Assembly: GCF_900169175.1 (NCBI RefSeq)
Contig: NZ_FXZM01000004.1
Coordinates: 186,001 to 250,000, forward strand
Length of the DNA: 64,000 bases
Direction of reading: 5' to 3'
Source: Brevibacterium jeotgali
GTDB lineage: Bacteria; Actinomycetota; Actinomycetes; Actinomycetales; Brevibacteriaceae
Positions 16,101 to 25,018 of the stretch are shown here, in pieces. A model generated the notes under the pieces. It was given only the letters and a program-made list of their open reading frames with translations, was not told where the DNA came from and searched no databases. Within the stretch, counting starts at the first letter, position 1, and each line of letters starts with the position of its first letter. Both the position numbers and the translations under genes were made by a program.

Positions 16101-17624
16101 TCAGGACCGAGCGCTCCGATGCCCGGACTGCTCGCCCCACTCCTCGTCAGGCGCGTGCTTCTCGAGGAACGAGTAGACCTCAGTCGTGTCCACGCCCGGG
16201 AAGATGCCGGGCGGCACCGCGGCCAGCAGGGACGCGTGCGTGCGGGCCGACGGCCAGCTCGCGTGCTCCCACTTCTCCGCCAGTTCGTCCGGCGCCTGCC
16301 GGCAGCAGGAGGGATCGGGGCACTTCGACGCGGAGCGCTTCGTCGTGTCGCGACCGTCGAACCACCCCACGTGGGCGAACGGGACCCCGACGCTCACGGA
16401 GAACTCACCGCCGGGCAGCACGCGCGCGGTGCACCAGTACGTTCCGCTCGGTGTGTCCGTGTACTGGAAGTAGGGGCTGAACCGGTCGGCGACCCGGTGC
16501 ACGGTCCGTGAGGTGAAGCGCTTGCACGCGTACTGCCCTTCGATCGCTCCCAGCGGATCGGTGGGGAACGGAAGCCCGTCGTTCGAGTACGCCTTATGCA
16601 CGGTTCCAGAAGAATGGACCTTCATGAAGTGCACGGGCAGCCCCAGGTGCGCCGTCGCGAGGTTCGTGAACCGGTGCGCAGCCGTCTCATACGAGACTCC
16701 GAACACGTCACGGAGCTCTTCCACAGAAATCGACCGGTTCTTCTTCGCGCGCTGCAGCAGCGGCACGGCCTCCGATTCGGGCAGCATGAGCGCCGCGGCC
16801 AGGTAGTTCGCCTCGACCCGCTGGGTGAGGAACTCCTCGTAGTCCGCGGGTGCGGAATGGCCCAGGATGTGCGACGCGAGGGCCGTGAGCAGATGGGAGC
16901 GCGGGTCGTGTCCCGTCACGTCGTCGTGGGAGAGGTAGAGGCGCTGATTCTCCGTGTCCGCGACCGCCCGCGTGGACGAGGGCAGGTCGGACACGTAGTG
17001 CAGCGAGTACCCCAGGTGATCGGCCACCGCGGCGGTCTGGCGCTGCGACAGCGGGCCGCCGTCGTACCCGATCCGCGCCAGCACCTCGCCCGCCACCTTC
17101 TCCAGCTCGGGGAAGTGGTTGCCCTGCTGGCGCATCTGCTCCCGCAGTGCGCGGTTCACCCGGCGGGCCTCCTCCGGAGTGGCCGCGCGTCGCCGCACCA
17201 TGGTGGTGAGCTGGCGCTGGAGGCCTGCGATCGCCTCGAGCGCGTCCTGCGGCAGGGATTTCACCTTCACTGGAGGAAGGTGCAGAGAACTGTAGAGCGG
17301 CGACATCTGATTGCGCTCCACCTCGAGCTCCAGTGCCTGCCGCGCGTCGACGGGAGACGGGTCCAGGAGGTCGTCCGTCGTGACGCCCAGTGCGGCCGCG
17401 AGGTCCCGCAGCTGCCCTAGACCGGGCTCGCGCTTCCCGTTCTCCAGGACGGATATCTGCGACGGCGCGCGATCGATCCGCTCCCCCAGCTGTCCCAGCG
17501 TCAGCCCCGCCGCCGTGCGGTAGTGCCGGATGCGGCGGCCGATGCTCAGGGCATCGGCGGAGGAGTCGGTGCCGCTGTCGTCGGAGTGCTCTGCGGCGCG
17601 CTGCATGCGTGTGGTGATCACCAT
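16101..17624 (-). CDS. ramB: RamB-type regulator of acetate/glyoxylate metabolism
   Basis: 507 residues. An XRE helix-turn-helix lies at about 27-85 (LGQLGERIDRAPSQISVLENGKREPGLGQLRDLA). An ImmA/IrrE-like domain follows in the middle (VEANYLAAALMLPESEA region), then a C-terminal Cys-containing region (KCPDPSCCRQAPDEL). This architecture is that of Corynebacterium glutamicum RamB and the related short-chain-fatty-acyl regulators, which bind upstream of aceA, aceB and acetate genes. The gene is divergent from aceA with a 171-base gap, as expected for that role. The ATG has no Shine-Dalgarno sequence, but CAGAGT stands exactly six bases before it. The HExxH zinc motif of active IrrE proteases is absent. 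Confidence 0.85.
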   Translation of the reverse strand: MVITTRMQRAAEHSDDSGTDSSADALSIGRRIRHYRTAAGLTLGQLGERIDRAPSQISVLENGKREPGLGQLRDLAAALGVTTDDLLDPSPVDARQALELEVERNQMSPLYSSLHLPPVKVKSLPQDALEAIAGLQRQLTTMVRRRAATPEEARRVNRALREQMRQQGNHFPELEKVAGEVLARIGYDGGPLSQRQTAAVADHLGYSLHYVSDLPSSTRAVADTENQRLYLSHDDVTGHDPRSHLLTALASHILGHSAPADYEEFLTQRVEANYLAAALMLPESEAVPLLQRAKKNRSISVEELRDVFGVSYETAAHRFTNLATAHLGLPVHFMKVHSSGTVHKAYSNDGLPFPTDPLGAIEGQYACKRFTSRTVHRVADRFSPYFQYTDTPSGTYWCTARVLPGGEFSVSVGVPFAHVGWFDGRDTTKRSASKCPDPSCCRQAPDELAEKWEHASWPSARTHASLLAAVPPGIFPGVDTTEVYSFLEKHAPDEEWGEQSGHRSARS

Positions 17625-17663
17625 GCGACCACTCTGGCAGAAGAAGCGGATGTGCGAAAGAAC

Positions 17664-17676
17664 GTGATTTCTTCAC
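17664..17676. promoter_or_regulatory. Small palindrome in ramB-aceA intergenic region
   Basis: GTGATTTCTTCAC is a 13-base palindrome with 4-bp arms in an otherwise A-rich patch between the divergent ramB and aceA starts. RamB or a CRP/GlxR-type protein could bind here, but the spacer is one base shorter than the CRP consensus. Confidence 0.3.
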
Positions 17677-17795
17677 TGAGACAGAAATCCGCCAGAACTT
17701 CACCGGAAAAAGTCTCGTCCAGCGGGTTCTCCTCCGGAAGACTGGGTGTCACACCGCAGCACGACGCAGTACACAACCCCTGAAGGAGATCGACG

Positions 17796-19082
<1,287 letters not shown>

Positions 19083-19174
19083 GCCCGCAGTCGAGGTCCC
19101 GGCCACCACGCCGTGAGACCTCACCATTCCGAAGACGCCGGCTGAGCCGGCCGGCGAATTCGGAGGAAGCGGAT

Positions 19175-19224
19175 CGGCCGTTCCGGCGCAGGGTTTCTGG
19201 GGTTTCCCTGCGCCGGGGCGGCCG
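19175..19224 (+). terminator. Intrinsic terminator after aceA
   Basis: Arms 19175-19193 and 19206-19224 pair with few mismatches around a 12-base loop and are followed by ATTTCTT. The arms are very GC-rich. This is a classic rho-independent terminator. Confidence 0.8.
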
Positions 19225-19352
19225 ATTTCTTCACCCGTCCCGCCCGCCTCCCACCCCCCCGGGCTCACCCGCACTGGCCTGCTCACACTGGTCCGCTCGC
19301 ACTGGTCCGCGCGACCGACATCCTCCGCCACACGACTCGCTCAGGAGCATCC

Positions 19353-21101
19353 ATGTCCTCCCTCCCGACCTCCTCCACACAGGAGCTGCACCCGTCCCCG
19401 TCCGCTCGGACCGCCGGCGGCCGCATGGTCGTCGCCGGCCCCATGGAGCCCACGTTCGACACGGTCCTCACCCACGAGGCGCTCGACTTCCTCGCACAGC
19501 TGCACGCGGAGCTGCTCACGGAGCGTCGCCGGCTCCTCACCGAGCGCGGCCCCCGCAACGATGCGATCGCCCGCGGCGACCTGCCGGGCCACCGCGAGGA
19601 CACCCGTCACATCCGTGAGGATGCGGACTGGCGCGCGATCGGCCACGCAGGAGCATCGGGACTGTCCCGTCGCCGCGTGGAGATCACGGGCGCACCGGAT
19701 GGCCGCACGGCGGTCAATGCGCTCAACTCCGACGCCGATTCGTGGCTCGCGGACTTCGAGGACGCCATGTCGCCCACGTGGTCGAACGTGGTGCTCGGCC
19801 AGGTGAACCTCCGTGCGGCGGTGCGCAACCGCCTCAAGCACGTGACGCGAGTGGGCAAGTACTACGAGCAGCGCACGAGTAGGCGCGCAGACGCGCAGCA
19901 GCCGACGATCGTCGTGCGGCCCCGTGGTCTCCACATGCCGGAGGCGCACCTGCGGTACGTCGACCGGAACGGATCGGAGACCTCGGCGGCGGCCTCGCTC
20001 GTGGACTTCGCGCTGTACTTCTTCCACAACGCCCAGGAGCTGGCAGCGCGCGGCAGCGGCATCTACTTCTGCATCCCGAAGGTGGAGAGTGCCGCGGAGG
20101 CGCGCTGGTGGAACCGTCTGTTCGTGCGAGCGCAGGAGCTGCTCGGCCTGGAGCCGGGCACGCTGCGTGCGACGGTCCTCATCGAGACGCTGGGTGCGGC
20201 GATCGAGATGGAGGAGATCGTCTGGGAGCTGCGCGATCACTGCGCGGGCCTGCACGCCGGCCGCTGGGACTACATCTTCTCGATGACGAAGGCGTTCCGC
20301 CACGACCGCTCCTTCCTCCTGCCCGACCGCAAGGAGATCACGATGGAGCTGCCGTTCCTCACGAGCTACGCGCGGCGCATCATCGACGTGAGCCACCGCC
20401 GCGGCATCCACGCGCTGGGTGGCATGGCCACGGCGTTCCCGGACCGCGAGGACCCGGATCTCACCGCGGTCGCGCAGCAGGGCGTGCGGGAGGACAAGGA
20501 GCGCGAGGCCGCACAGGGCTTCGACGGGACCTGGGTCGCGCACCCGAACCTGATCCCGGTGGCGCGTGACGCGTTCGACGCGGTGCTGGGGGATGCCGAC
20601 CACCAGATCGAGCGGATCCCTGCGACGGACGGAACGGGTGAGAACGGCCGGATCACGTCGGCCGACCTCCTCTCCCGCGACGGGCTGCCCACGCCCGAGG
20701 ACCTGCGCGAGCACGTGAGCGAGGACGGCGTCCGCACGAACATCCGTGCATGCATCGCCTACCTCAACGCATGGCTGTCGGGGAAGGGCGCGCTCAAGGT
20801 CGACCACCTGGTGGAGGACGTGTCCAGCGTGGAGATCTCCCGTGCGCAGATCTGGCAGTGGATCCGCCGCGGTGTGAAGATGGACAACGGCCGCGTGCTC
20901 ACCACCGTGCTGGTGGACCGGTACGTGGCGGAGGAGCTCGCGATCACGTCGCGCAATCCGCTGGACCACTTCTGCGATTCCGCGGAGCTGCTGCGCTGGG
21001 GGGCGCTGGGCGACGACCTGCCGGACTCCTTCACCGTGGAGGCCTACCAGCGGTTCATGGTCGACCGGGCGGCGAGGAGTCCCTTCCCGTTCGCGGCGTG
21101 A
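19353..21101 (+). CDS. aceB: Malate synthase A
   Basis: 582 residues. It condenses glyoxylate with acetyl-CoA to malate, completing the glyoxylate shunt. Malate synthase A motifs: LADFEDAMSPTWSN, VRPRGLHMPEAHL (Arg and Glu of the active site), IPKVESAAEARWWN, ATVLIETLGAAIEMEEI, DYIFSMTKAF and DGTWVAHPNLIPVA (catalytic Asp in the DG motif region). Length is in the range of the A isoform (about 530-580), not of the longer G isoform. AGGAG lies six bases before the ATG. The shunt pair indicates growth on acetate or fatty acids. A 16-bp hairpin follows the gene. Confidence 0.96.
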   Translation: MSSLPTSSTQELHPSPSARTAGGRMVVAGPMEPTFDTVLTHEALDFLAQLHAELLTERRRLLTERGPRNDAIARGDLPGHREDTRHIREDADWRAIGHAGASGLSRRRVEITGAPDGRTAVNALNSDADSWLADFEDAMSPTWSNVVLGQVNLRAAVRNRLKHVTRVGKYYEQRTSRRADAQQPTIVVRPRGLHMPEAHLRYVDRNGSETSAAASLVDFALYFFHNAQELAARGSGIYFCIPKVESAAEARWWNRLFVRAQELLGLEPGTLRATVLIETLGAAIEMEEIVWELRDHCAGLHAGRWDYIFSMTKAFRHDRSFLLPDRKEITMELPFLTSYARRIIDVSHRRGIHALGGMATAFPDREDPDLTAVAQQGVREDKEREAAQGFDGTWVAHPNLIPVARDAFDAVLGDADHQIERIPATDGTGENGRITSADLLSRDGLPTPEDLREHVSEDGVRTNIRACIAYLNAWLSGKGALKVDHLVEDVSSVEISRAQIWQWIRRGVKMDNGRVLTTVLVDRYVAEELAITSRNPLDHFCDSAELLRWGALGDDLPDSFTVEAYQRFMVDRAARSPFPFAA

Positions 21102-21180
21102 GACCGTCCGCCGGCCGGTGGACGGACTCCCTCCCTCCCCGCCGCCCGGTGCAGTGACCGACGGCTGTCAGCCGTCTACC

Positions 21181-21227
21181 GACGCCGAGGTGCCGGTCCC
21201 CTCCGGGGGAGCCGGCACCTCGGCGTC
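21181..21227 (+). terminator. Hairpin terminator after aceB
   Basis: A perfect 16-bp stem (21181-21196 with 21212-21227) and a 15-base loop lie between the aceB stop and the IclR gene. Confidence 0.75.
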
Positions 21228-21275
21228 ACCCGTATGATTGTGGTCCACTCCACACAGGGCAGGCGGAAGGAACCG

Positions 21276-22031
21276 ATGGGCCAGGGCACACAATCGATCG
21301 ACAGGGCCGCCGCACTCCTGATGTTCGTCATCAATGCCCCGGCGCCGGTGTCGTTCACGGACGTCGTCGAGCATTCCGGCATGGCGCGTTCGACGGTGTC
21401 GCGCCTGCTGGCCTCGCTGCACGACAACGGGCTGCTCGAACGGATGCCCGACGGCGCCTACCGTGGCGGTCCCCTGTTCGCGGCGTATGCCGCGCGCTTC
21501 GACAGGACCGAGGCCCTCGCGGCCGCTGCGACCCCCACCCTCGAGCGGATCGGGGAGAAGACCGGGGAGACGGTCAATCTGGGGCTGCCCAGCGGTGGGC
21601 GGGTGGTCCACGCCGCGCAGGTCGATTCGAGCTACGTGCTGGGCGCGGCGAACTGGGTCGACATCGATGTGCCGATCCACTGCTCTGCGCTGGGGAGGGT
21701 CCTGAGCGCGTTCGGTTCGCTCGAGCTGCCGAAGGGATCGCTCACCCGCTGCTCCGACGGGGTGGTGCTGTCCGAGTCGAACCTCGTTCAGGACGCGGCG
21801 CTCATCCGCACCCGCGGCTTCGCCATCACGCACGGTGATTTCGAGCTGGGCCTCGATGCTGTCGCATCGCCGGTGCGCGGGCAGGGCGGAGCGGTGCTCG
21901 CGGCGATCGGCATCTCCGGCCCGGCGGTGCGGATGACGGCCCGCATCGAGGAGTTCGGTCGTCTCCTGGTCCAGGAGGCAGATCTGCTGTCGCGCGGTCT
22001 GGCGAAGCTCCCCGCGCGGCACCGTCAGTGA
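21276..22031 (+). CDS. IclR-family transcriptional regulator
   Basis: 251 residues from ATG 21276, with GGAAGGA just upstream. An N-terminal winged HTH (SFTDVVEHSGMARSTVSRLLASLHDNGLLER) is followed by the IclR effector domain (LGLPSGGRVVHAAQVDSSYVLG ... FGSLELPKG ... RGFAITHGDFELGLDAVASPVRG). It overlaps the convergent MTHFR-family gene by seven bases at its 3' end. It sits between the glyoxylate genes and the folate-linked demethylase locus; IclR proteins control either type of pathway, so its target is uncertain, with the demethylase genes a reasonable candidate. Confidence 0.85.
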   Translation: MGQGTQSIDRAAALLMFVINAPAPVSFTDVVEHSGMARSTVSRLLASLHDNGLLERMPDGAYRGGPLFAAYAARFDRTEALAAAATPTLERIGEKTGETVNLGLPSGGRVVHAAQVDSSYVLGAANWVDIDVPIHCSALGRVLSAFGSLELPKGSLTRCSDGVVLSESNLVQDAALIRTRGFAITHGDFELGLDAVASPVRGQGGAVLAAIGISGPAVRMTARIEEFGRLLVQEADLLSRGLAKLPARHRQ

Positions 22032-22885
22032 GTGGCGGTCTCGTCTGCGAGCCACGCCTCCGTCTTCGCGATCTCGTTGAACGTGTAGACGTGGAGCCCC
22101 GCGACCCGGGACGTCGGGTCCTCGAGTGCGCTCCGCATCCTGGTGAGGAAGCGCTGCGTGTCGTAGCCGCCCGGTGCGATGAGTCGAGCGATCGTTCCGA
22201 CCTTCCCCGTGAGGAAGCGCAGCGACTGGCCGACCCCGATCCGGGCTCCCACTCGCGCCAGGCGGGCGGCGTCCACGCGACCGGGGACTCCCAGCCAGAG
22301 GGGCAGGGCGGTGCCTCGATCCCGTGCGGTGCGGATCCACGCTAAGAGCGTGTCCGGATCGAAGCACAGGTTGCTCACCATCTCCGTCGTGAACGGCTGC
22401 TTGTCCGCGAGGGCGTCGACGACCTCGGCGTCGGAGAGGGTCGGGTGCGACTCCGGATAGGCCGCGACGCCGATATCGCGGAACGGGTGGTCCATCCGCG
22501 CGAGGTCGCGCAGCAGGTCGAGTGATGAGGTGTAGGCCCCCGGCCCGGGGGTCGCGTCGCCACCGGGGACGAAGACGGCGTCGACGCCTGCGGAGTGCAG
22601 CCGCGCGACGATGTCCTCGAGGTGGGATCTGCCGGACACCATGCGGGCGGCGACGTGGGGGACCACTCGGCGGCCGTCGGCGCGGAGAGCGCAGGCGACG
22701 GCGAGGGTCGCCTCCAGCCCGAGGCTCTCGGACGCGGTGACCGTGACGGTGCGGTGCTGCGGGGAATGGGCCCGGACGTCGGCGGTGACCGTCCGGGTCG
22801 GGAGCACCTCGAGCCGCGCTGTGCTCAGGAGGCGGTCCAGCGGTGCGCGGGACCGGTCGTCGCTGGTCGTCGGGTCGCTGGTCAT
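22025..22885 (-). CDS. Methylenetetrahydrofolate reductase-family protein
   Basis: 286 residues from ATG 22885. MTHFR TIM-barrel features: VTVTASESLGLEATLAVACALRADG with HVAARMVSGRSHLEDIVARL (the folate/FAD core), FVPGGDATPGPG, IGVAAYPESHPT, and FTTEMVSNLCFDP. The usual enzyme interconverts 5,10-methylene- and 5-methyl-THF. It is divergent from a GcvT/DmdA-like methyltransferase gene, 184 bases apart. The pairing suggests it re-oxidises 5-methyl-THF made by that demethylase, as MetF does in vanillate/syringate-degrading bacteria. Whether it also supplies methionine synthesis cannot be seen. Its 3' end overlaps the IclR gene. Confidence 0.8.
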   Translation of the reverse strand: MTSDPTTSDDRSRAPLDRLLSTARLEVLPTRTVTADVRAHSPQHRTVTVTASESLGLEATLAVACALRADGRRVVPHVAARMVSGRSHLEDIVARLHSAGVDAVFVPGGDATPGPGAYTSSLDLLRDLARMDHPFRDIGVAAYPESHPTLSDAEVVDALADKQPFTTEMVSNLCFDPDTLLAWIRTARDRGTALPLWLGVPGRVDAARLARVGARIGVGQSLRFLTGKVGTIARLIAPGGYDTQRFLTRMRSALEDPTSRVAGLHVYTFNEIAKTEAWLADETATH

Positions 22886-22981
22886 CGGAGGGCTCCCTTC
22901 GCCCGGGACTCCATTGTCGCCGCTCACCCGCACACGCTGTCCATGCGGGATTCGAGCGGGTCATCGTGCGGGAACGGTCTC

Positions 22982-23011
22982 TTGTTCGAGGGCAGTGCGG
23001 AATCCTATACT
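22982..23011 (+). promoter_or_regulatory. Sigma-70-type promoter of the GcvT-like gene
   Basis: TTGTTC (22982-22987) and TATACT (23006-23011) are separated by 18 bases, a good match to the housekeeping promoter consensus and rare in such GC-rich DNA. Transcription would begin about 50 bases before the ATG at 23070. Confidence 0.6.
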
Positions 23012-23069
23012 TGAAGCCCGGGATGCGGGACAGGGATCCCGGAGGGCAGAACTCGCTGAGGAGGATGCC

Positions 23070-24374
23070 ATGCATTTCAACGTCCCGTCCATCGACCAGC
23101 GCGACCGGCTGGTCCCCATCAATCTCCGGCAGTCCGGACCGACTCCCGTAGAGATGCTCATCGACACCCGCGTGCGGAAGTCGCCGTACTGGGCCCTGTC
23201 CATGCAGCACGGCTGCTGGCGCGCCTCCGTCTACAACCGGATGTACCACCCGCGCGGCTACGTCCGTCCCGACGAGGGCGGGATGATGGTCGAGTACGAC
23301 TCCCTCGTGAACGACGTGACCCTCTGGAACGTCGCCGTCGAACGGCAGATCCGGGTCAAGGGGCCGGATGCGGAGGCCTTCGTCGATCGGGTGATCACGC
23401 GCGATGCCACCAGGATCCCGGCCATGCGCGCTCGCTACGTGATCCTCTGCAACGAGGCCGGCGGCATCCTCAATGACCCCGTCCTGCTGCGGGTCGCCGA
23501 CGACGAGTTCTGGTTCAGTCTGTCGGACTCCGACCTCATGCTCTGGCTGCAGGGCGTGAATGTCGGGTGGAGGTTCGACGTCGACATCGCAGAGATCGAT
23601 GTCTCGCCGGTGCAGATCCAGGGGCCGAAATCGCTCGACCTCATGATCGACCTCGTGGGCGACGACGTCGCCGACGTCCCCAACTACGGGCTCATGGCCG
23701 CGACGATCCGCGGCTGCGAGGTGATCATCTCCCAGACCGGGTTCTCCGGTGAGAAGGGCTATGAGATCTACCTGCAGGATTCCACGCTCAACGCGGAGAC
23801 GCTCTGGAGCGCGATCCTCGAGGTGGGCGCGGCGCACCGTCTGCGGGTCGTGGCGCCGGCGCACCACCGCCGGATCGCGGCGGGCATCCTGTCGTGGGGC
23901 CAGGACATGGATGCGGAGACCCTCCCCTTCCAGGTGAACCTCGCCTACCAGGTGCCGCGGCAGAAGCCGGGGGAGTACATCGGGAAGGAGGCGCTCGAAG
24001 CGGCACGGAACGAGATCGAGGACGGGCGGCCGCCGTACTCGCTGCAGCTCGCTGGGCTGAAGCTTGCGGGCCGGCCGATCGACGACTACGCGCCGGACTT
24101 CTGGCTGATCAGCGAACAGCAGCACGGTGAACCGGTCGGGTACGTGACCTCGCCGTGGTACTCGCCGGAGCTCGAGATCAACATCGCGATGGGCTACGTG
24201 CCGCTGCGCGACACCGCGCTGGGCACCGAGCTGTGGGTCTGGCTCCCGGACGAGTACGCCGACGAGCCCGGAGTCCCGGTGGCGGCCGAAGTCGTCGAGA
24301 TGCCGTTCCGCCCCTCCACTCATCCCAGCCAGCGCGAACAGCTGCGGAAGAAGGGGCTCGACAACGCGGTGTGA
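23070..24374 (+). CDS. GcvT-family THF-dependent methyltransferase (DmdA/LigM-like demethylase)
   Basis: 434 residues from ATG 23070 behind GAGGAG. It has the glycine-cleavage T-protein fold: an N-terminal folate-binding domain (SVYNRMYHPRGY, VEYDSLVNDVTLWNVAVERQ, RYVILCNEAGGILNDPVLLR), QTGFSGEKGYEIY with the folate-contacting Glu/Tyr region, and a C-terminal barrel (FRPSTHP). It is not the T-protein, since a genuine gcvT is at 38767. Its SVYNRM phrase resembles DMSP demethylase DmdA, while its length is nearer the aromatic O-demethylases LigM/DesA. The expected reaction is transfer of a methyl group from an S-, N- or O-methyl compound to THF. The divergent MTHFR neighbour supports this. Substrate unknown. 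Confidence 0.75.
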   Translation: MHFNVPSIDQRDRLVPINLRQSGPTPVEMLIDTRVRKSPYWALSMQHGCWRASVYNRMYHPRGYVRPDEGGMMVEYDSLVNDVTLWNVAVERQIRVKGPDAEAFVDRVITRDATRIPAMRARYVILCNEAGGILNDPVLLRVADDEFWFSLSDSDLMLWLQGVNVGWRFDVDIAEIDVSPVQIQGPKSLDLMIDLVGDDVADVPNYGLMAATIRGCEVIISQTGFSGEKGYEIYLQDSTLNAETLWSAILEVGAAHRLRVVAPAHHRRIAAGILSWGQDMDAETLPFQVNLAYQVPRQKPGEYIGKEALEAARNEIEDGRPPYSLQLAGLKLAGRPIDDYAPDFWLISEQQHGEPVGYVTSPWYSPELEINIAMGYVPLRDTALGTELWVWLPDEYADEPGVPVAAEVVEMPFRPSTHPSQREQLRKKGLDNAV

Positions 24375-24433
24375 GGATATGCATCCCTCCCTGTCGGTGC
24401 GCAGGTGGGACGGCTAGGGTTCTCTCAGACGAG

Positions 24434-24466
24434 TCCGGGCCTCGGGATCGATCCCGAAGCCGGGCC
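24434..24466. other. Inverted repeat between GcvT-like gene and cupin gene
   Basis: A 16-bp perfect palindrome (24442-24457) lies at the centre of a longer imperfect inverted repeat. It could be a terminator, an mRNA stabiliser or an operator ahead of the cupin gene. Confidence 0.4.
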
Positions 24467-24511
24467 CGGAGCCCCGGAGCCCCGGAGCATCGACAGGGAG
24501 GAATCCGCTCA

Positions 24512-24994
24512 ATGGACCGCATCGACAACGGACCCAACCCCAACGCATTCGACATCGAGACTGCGACCGTGGAGAACGACACGTACCGCACGGTCGTGTG
24601 GACGGGCCGCTACATGCAGGTGACTCTCATGGCGATCCCGGTGGGCGAATCCATCGGGCTCGAGGTCCACGAGGAGAACGACCAGTTCCTCCGGATCGAC
24701 GGCGGCGAGGGACGCTGCGTCATGGGTCCCGCCGAGGATCAGCTGAACTTCCAGCAGGACGTGTCCGACGGCTGGTCGATCCAGGTGCCCGCCGGCGTCT
24801 GGCACGACGTCATCAACACGGGCTCTGAGCCGCTGCGCCTGTACTCGATCTACTCGCCGGTGCACCACGCGCAGGGCCGTGTGCACCAGACCGCTGAGGA
24901 TGCGGAGATCGACGAGGAGTCGGGCGAGGACGAACCGCCGGCATGGACCGGCCACGAGCTGCCGAAGTGGACGGTCGGCCCGGTCCGCGACTGA
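24512..24994 (+). CDS. Cupin-domain protein
   Basis: 160 residues from ATG 24512, with AGGGAGG upstream. A single small cupin barrel: metal-binding motif 1 GLEVHEENDQFLRIDGGEG (His and Glu ligands) and motif 2 VPAGVWHDVINTGSEPLRLYS (second His). A charged acidic tail of about 45 residues follows. It belongs to the very common small cupins with no settled function; most bind a metal. It may be cotranscribed with the GcvT-like gene (137-base gap with a hairpin). It is not obviously a DMSP-lyase cupin, whose conserved Tyr/His set I cannot place here. Confidence 0.75.
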   Translation: MDRIDNGPNPNAFDIETATVENDTYRTVVWTGRYMQVTLMAIPVGESIGLEVHEENDQFLRIDGGEGRCVMGPAEDQLNFQQDVSDGWSIQVPAGVWHDVINTGSEPLRLYSIYSPVHHAQGRVHQTAEDAEIDEESGEDEPPAWTGHELPKWTVGPVRD

Positions 24995-25018
24995 CCGGGA
25001 CCGCCTCCTCGGCCAGAC

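Noticed and set aside
24512..24994. DMSP lyase of the DddQ/DddL/DddW cupin type
   Set aside because: The protein matches the common small cupins (HEENDQFLRIDGGEG), and I cannot place the Tyr and extra His residues expected of the lyases.
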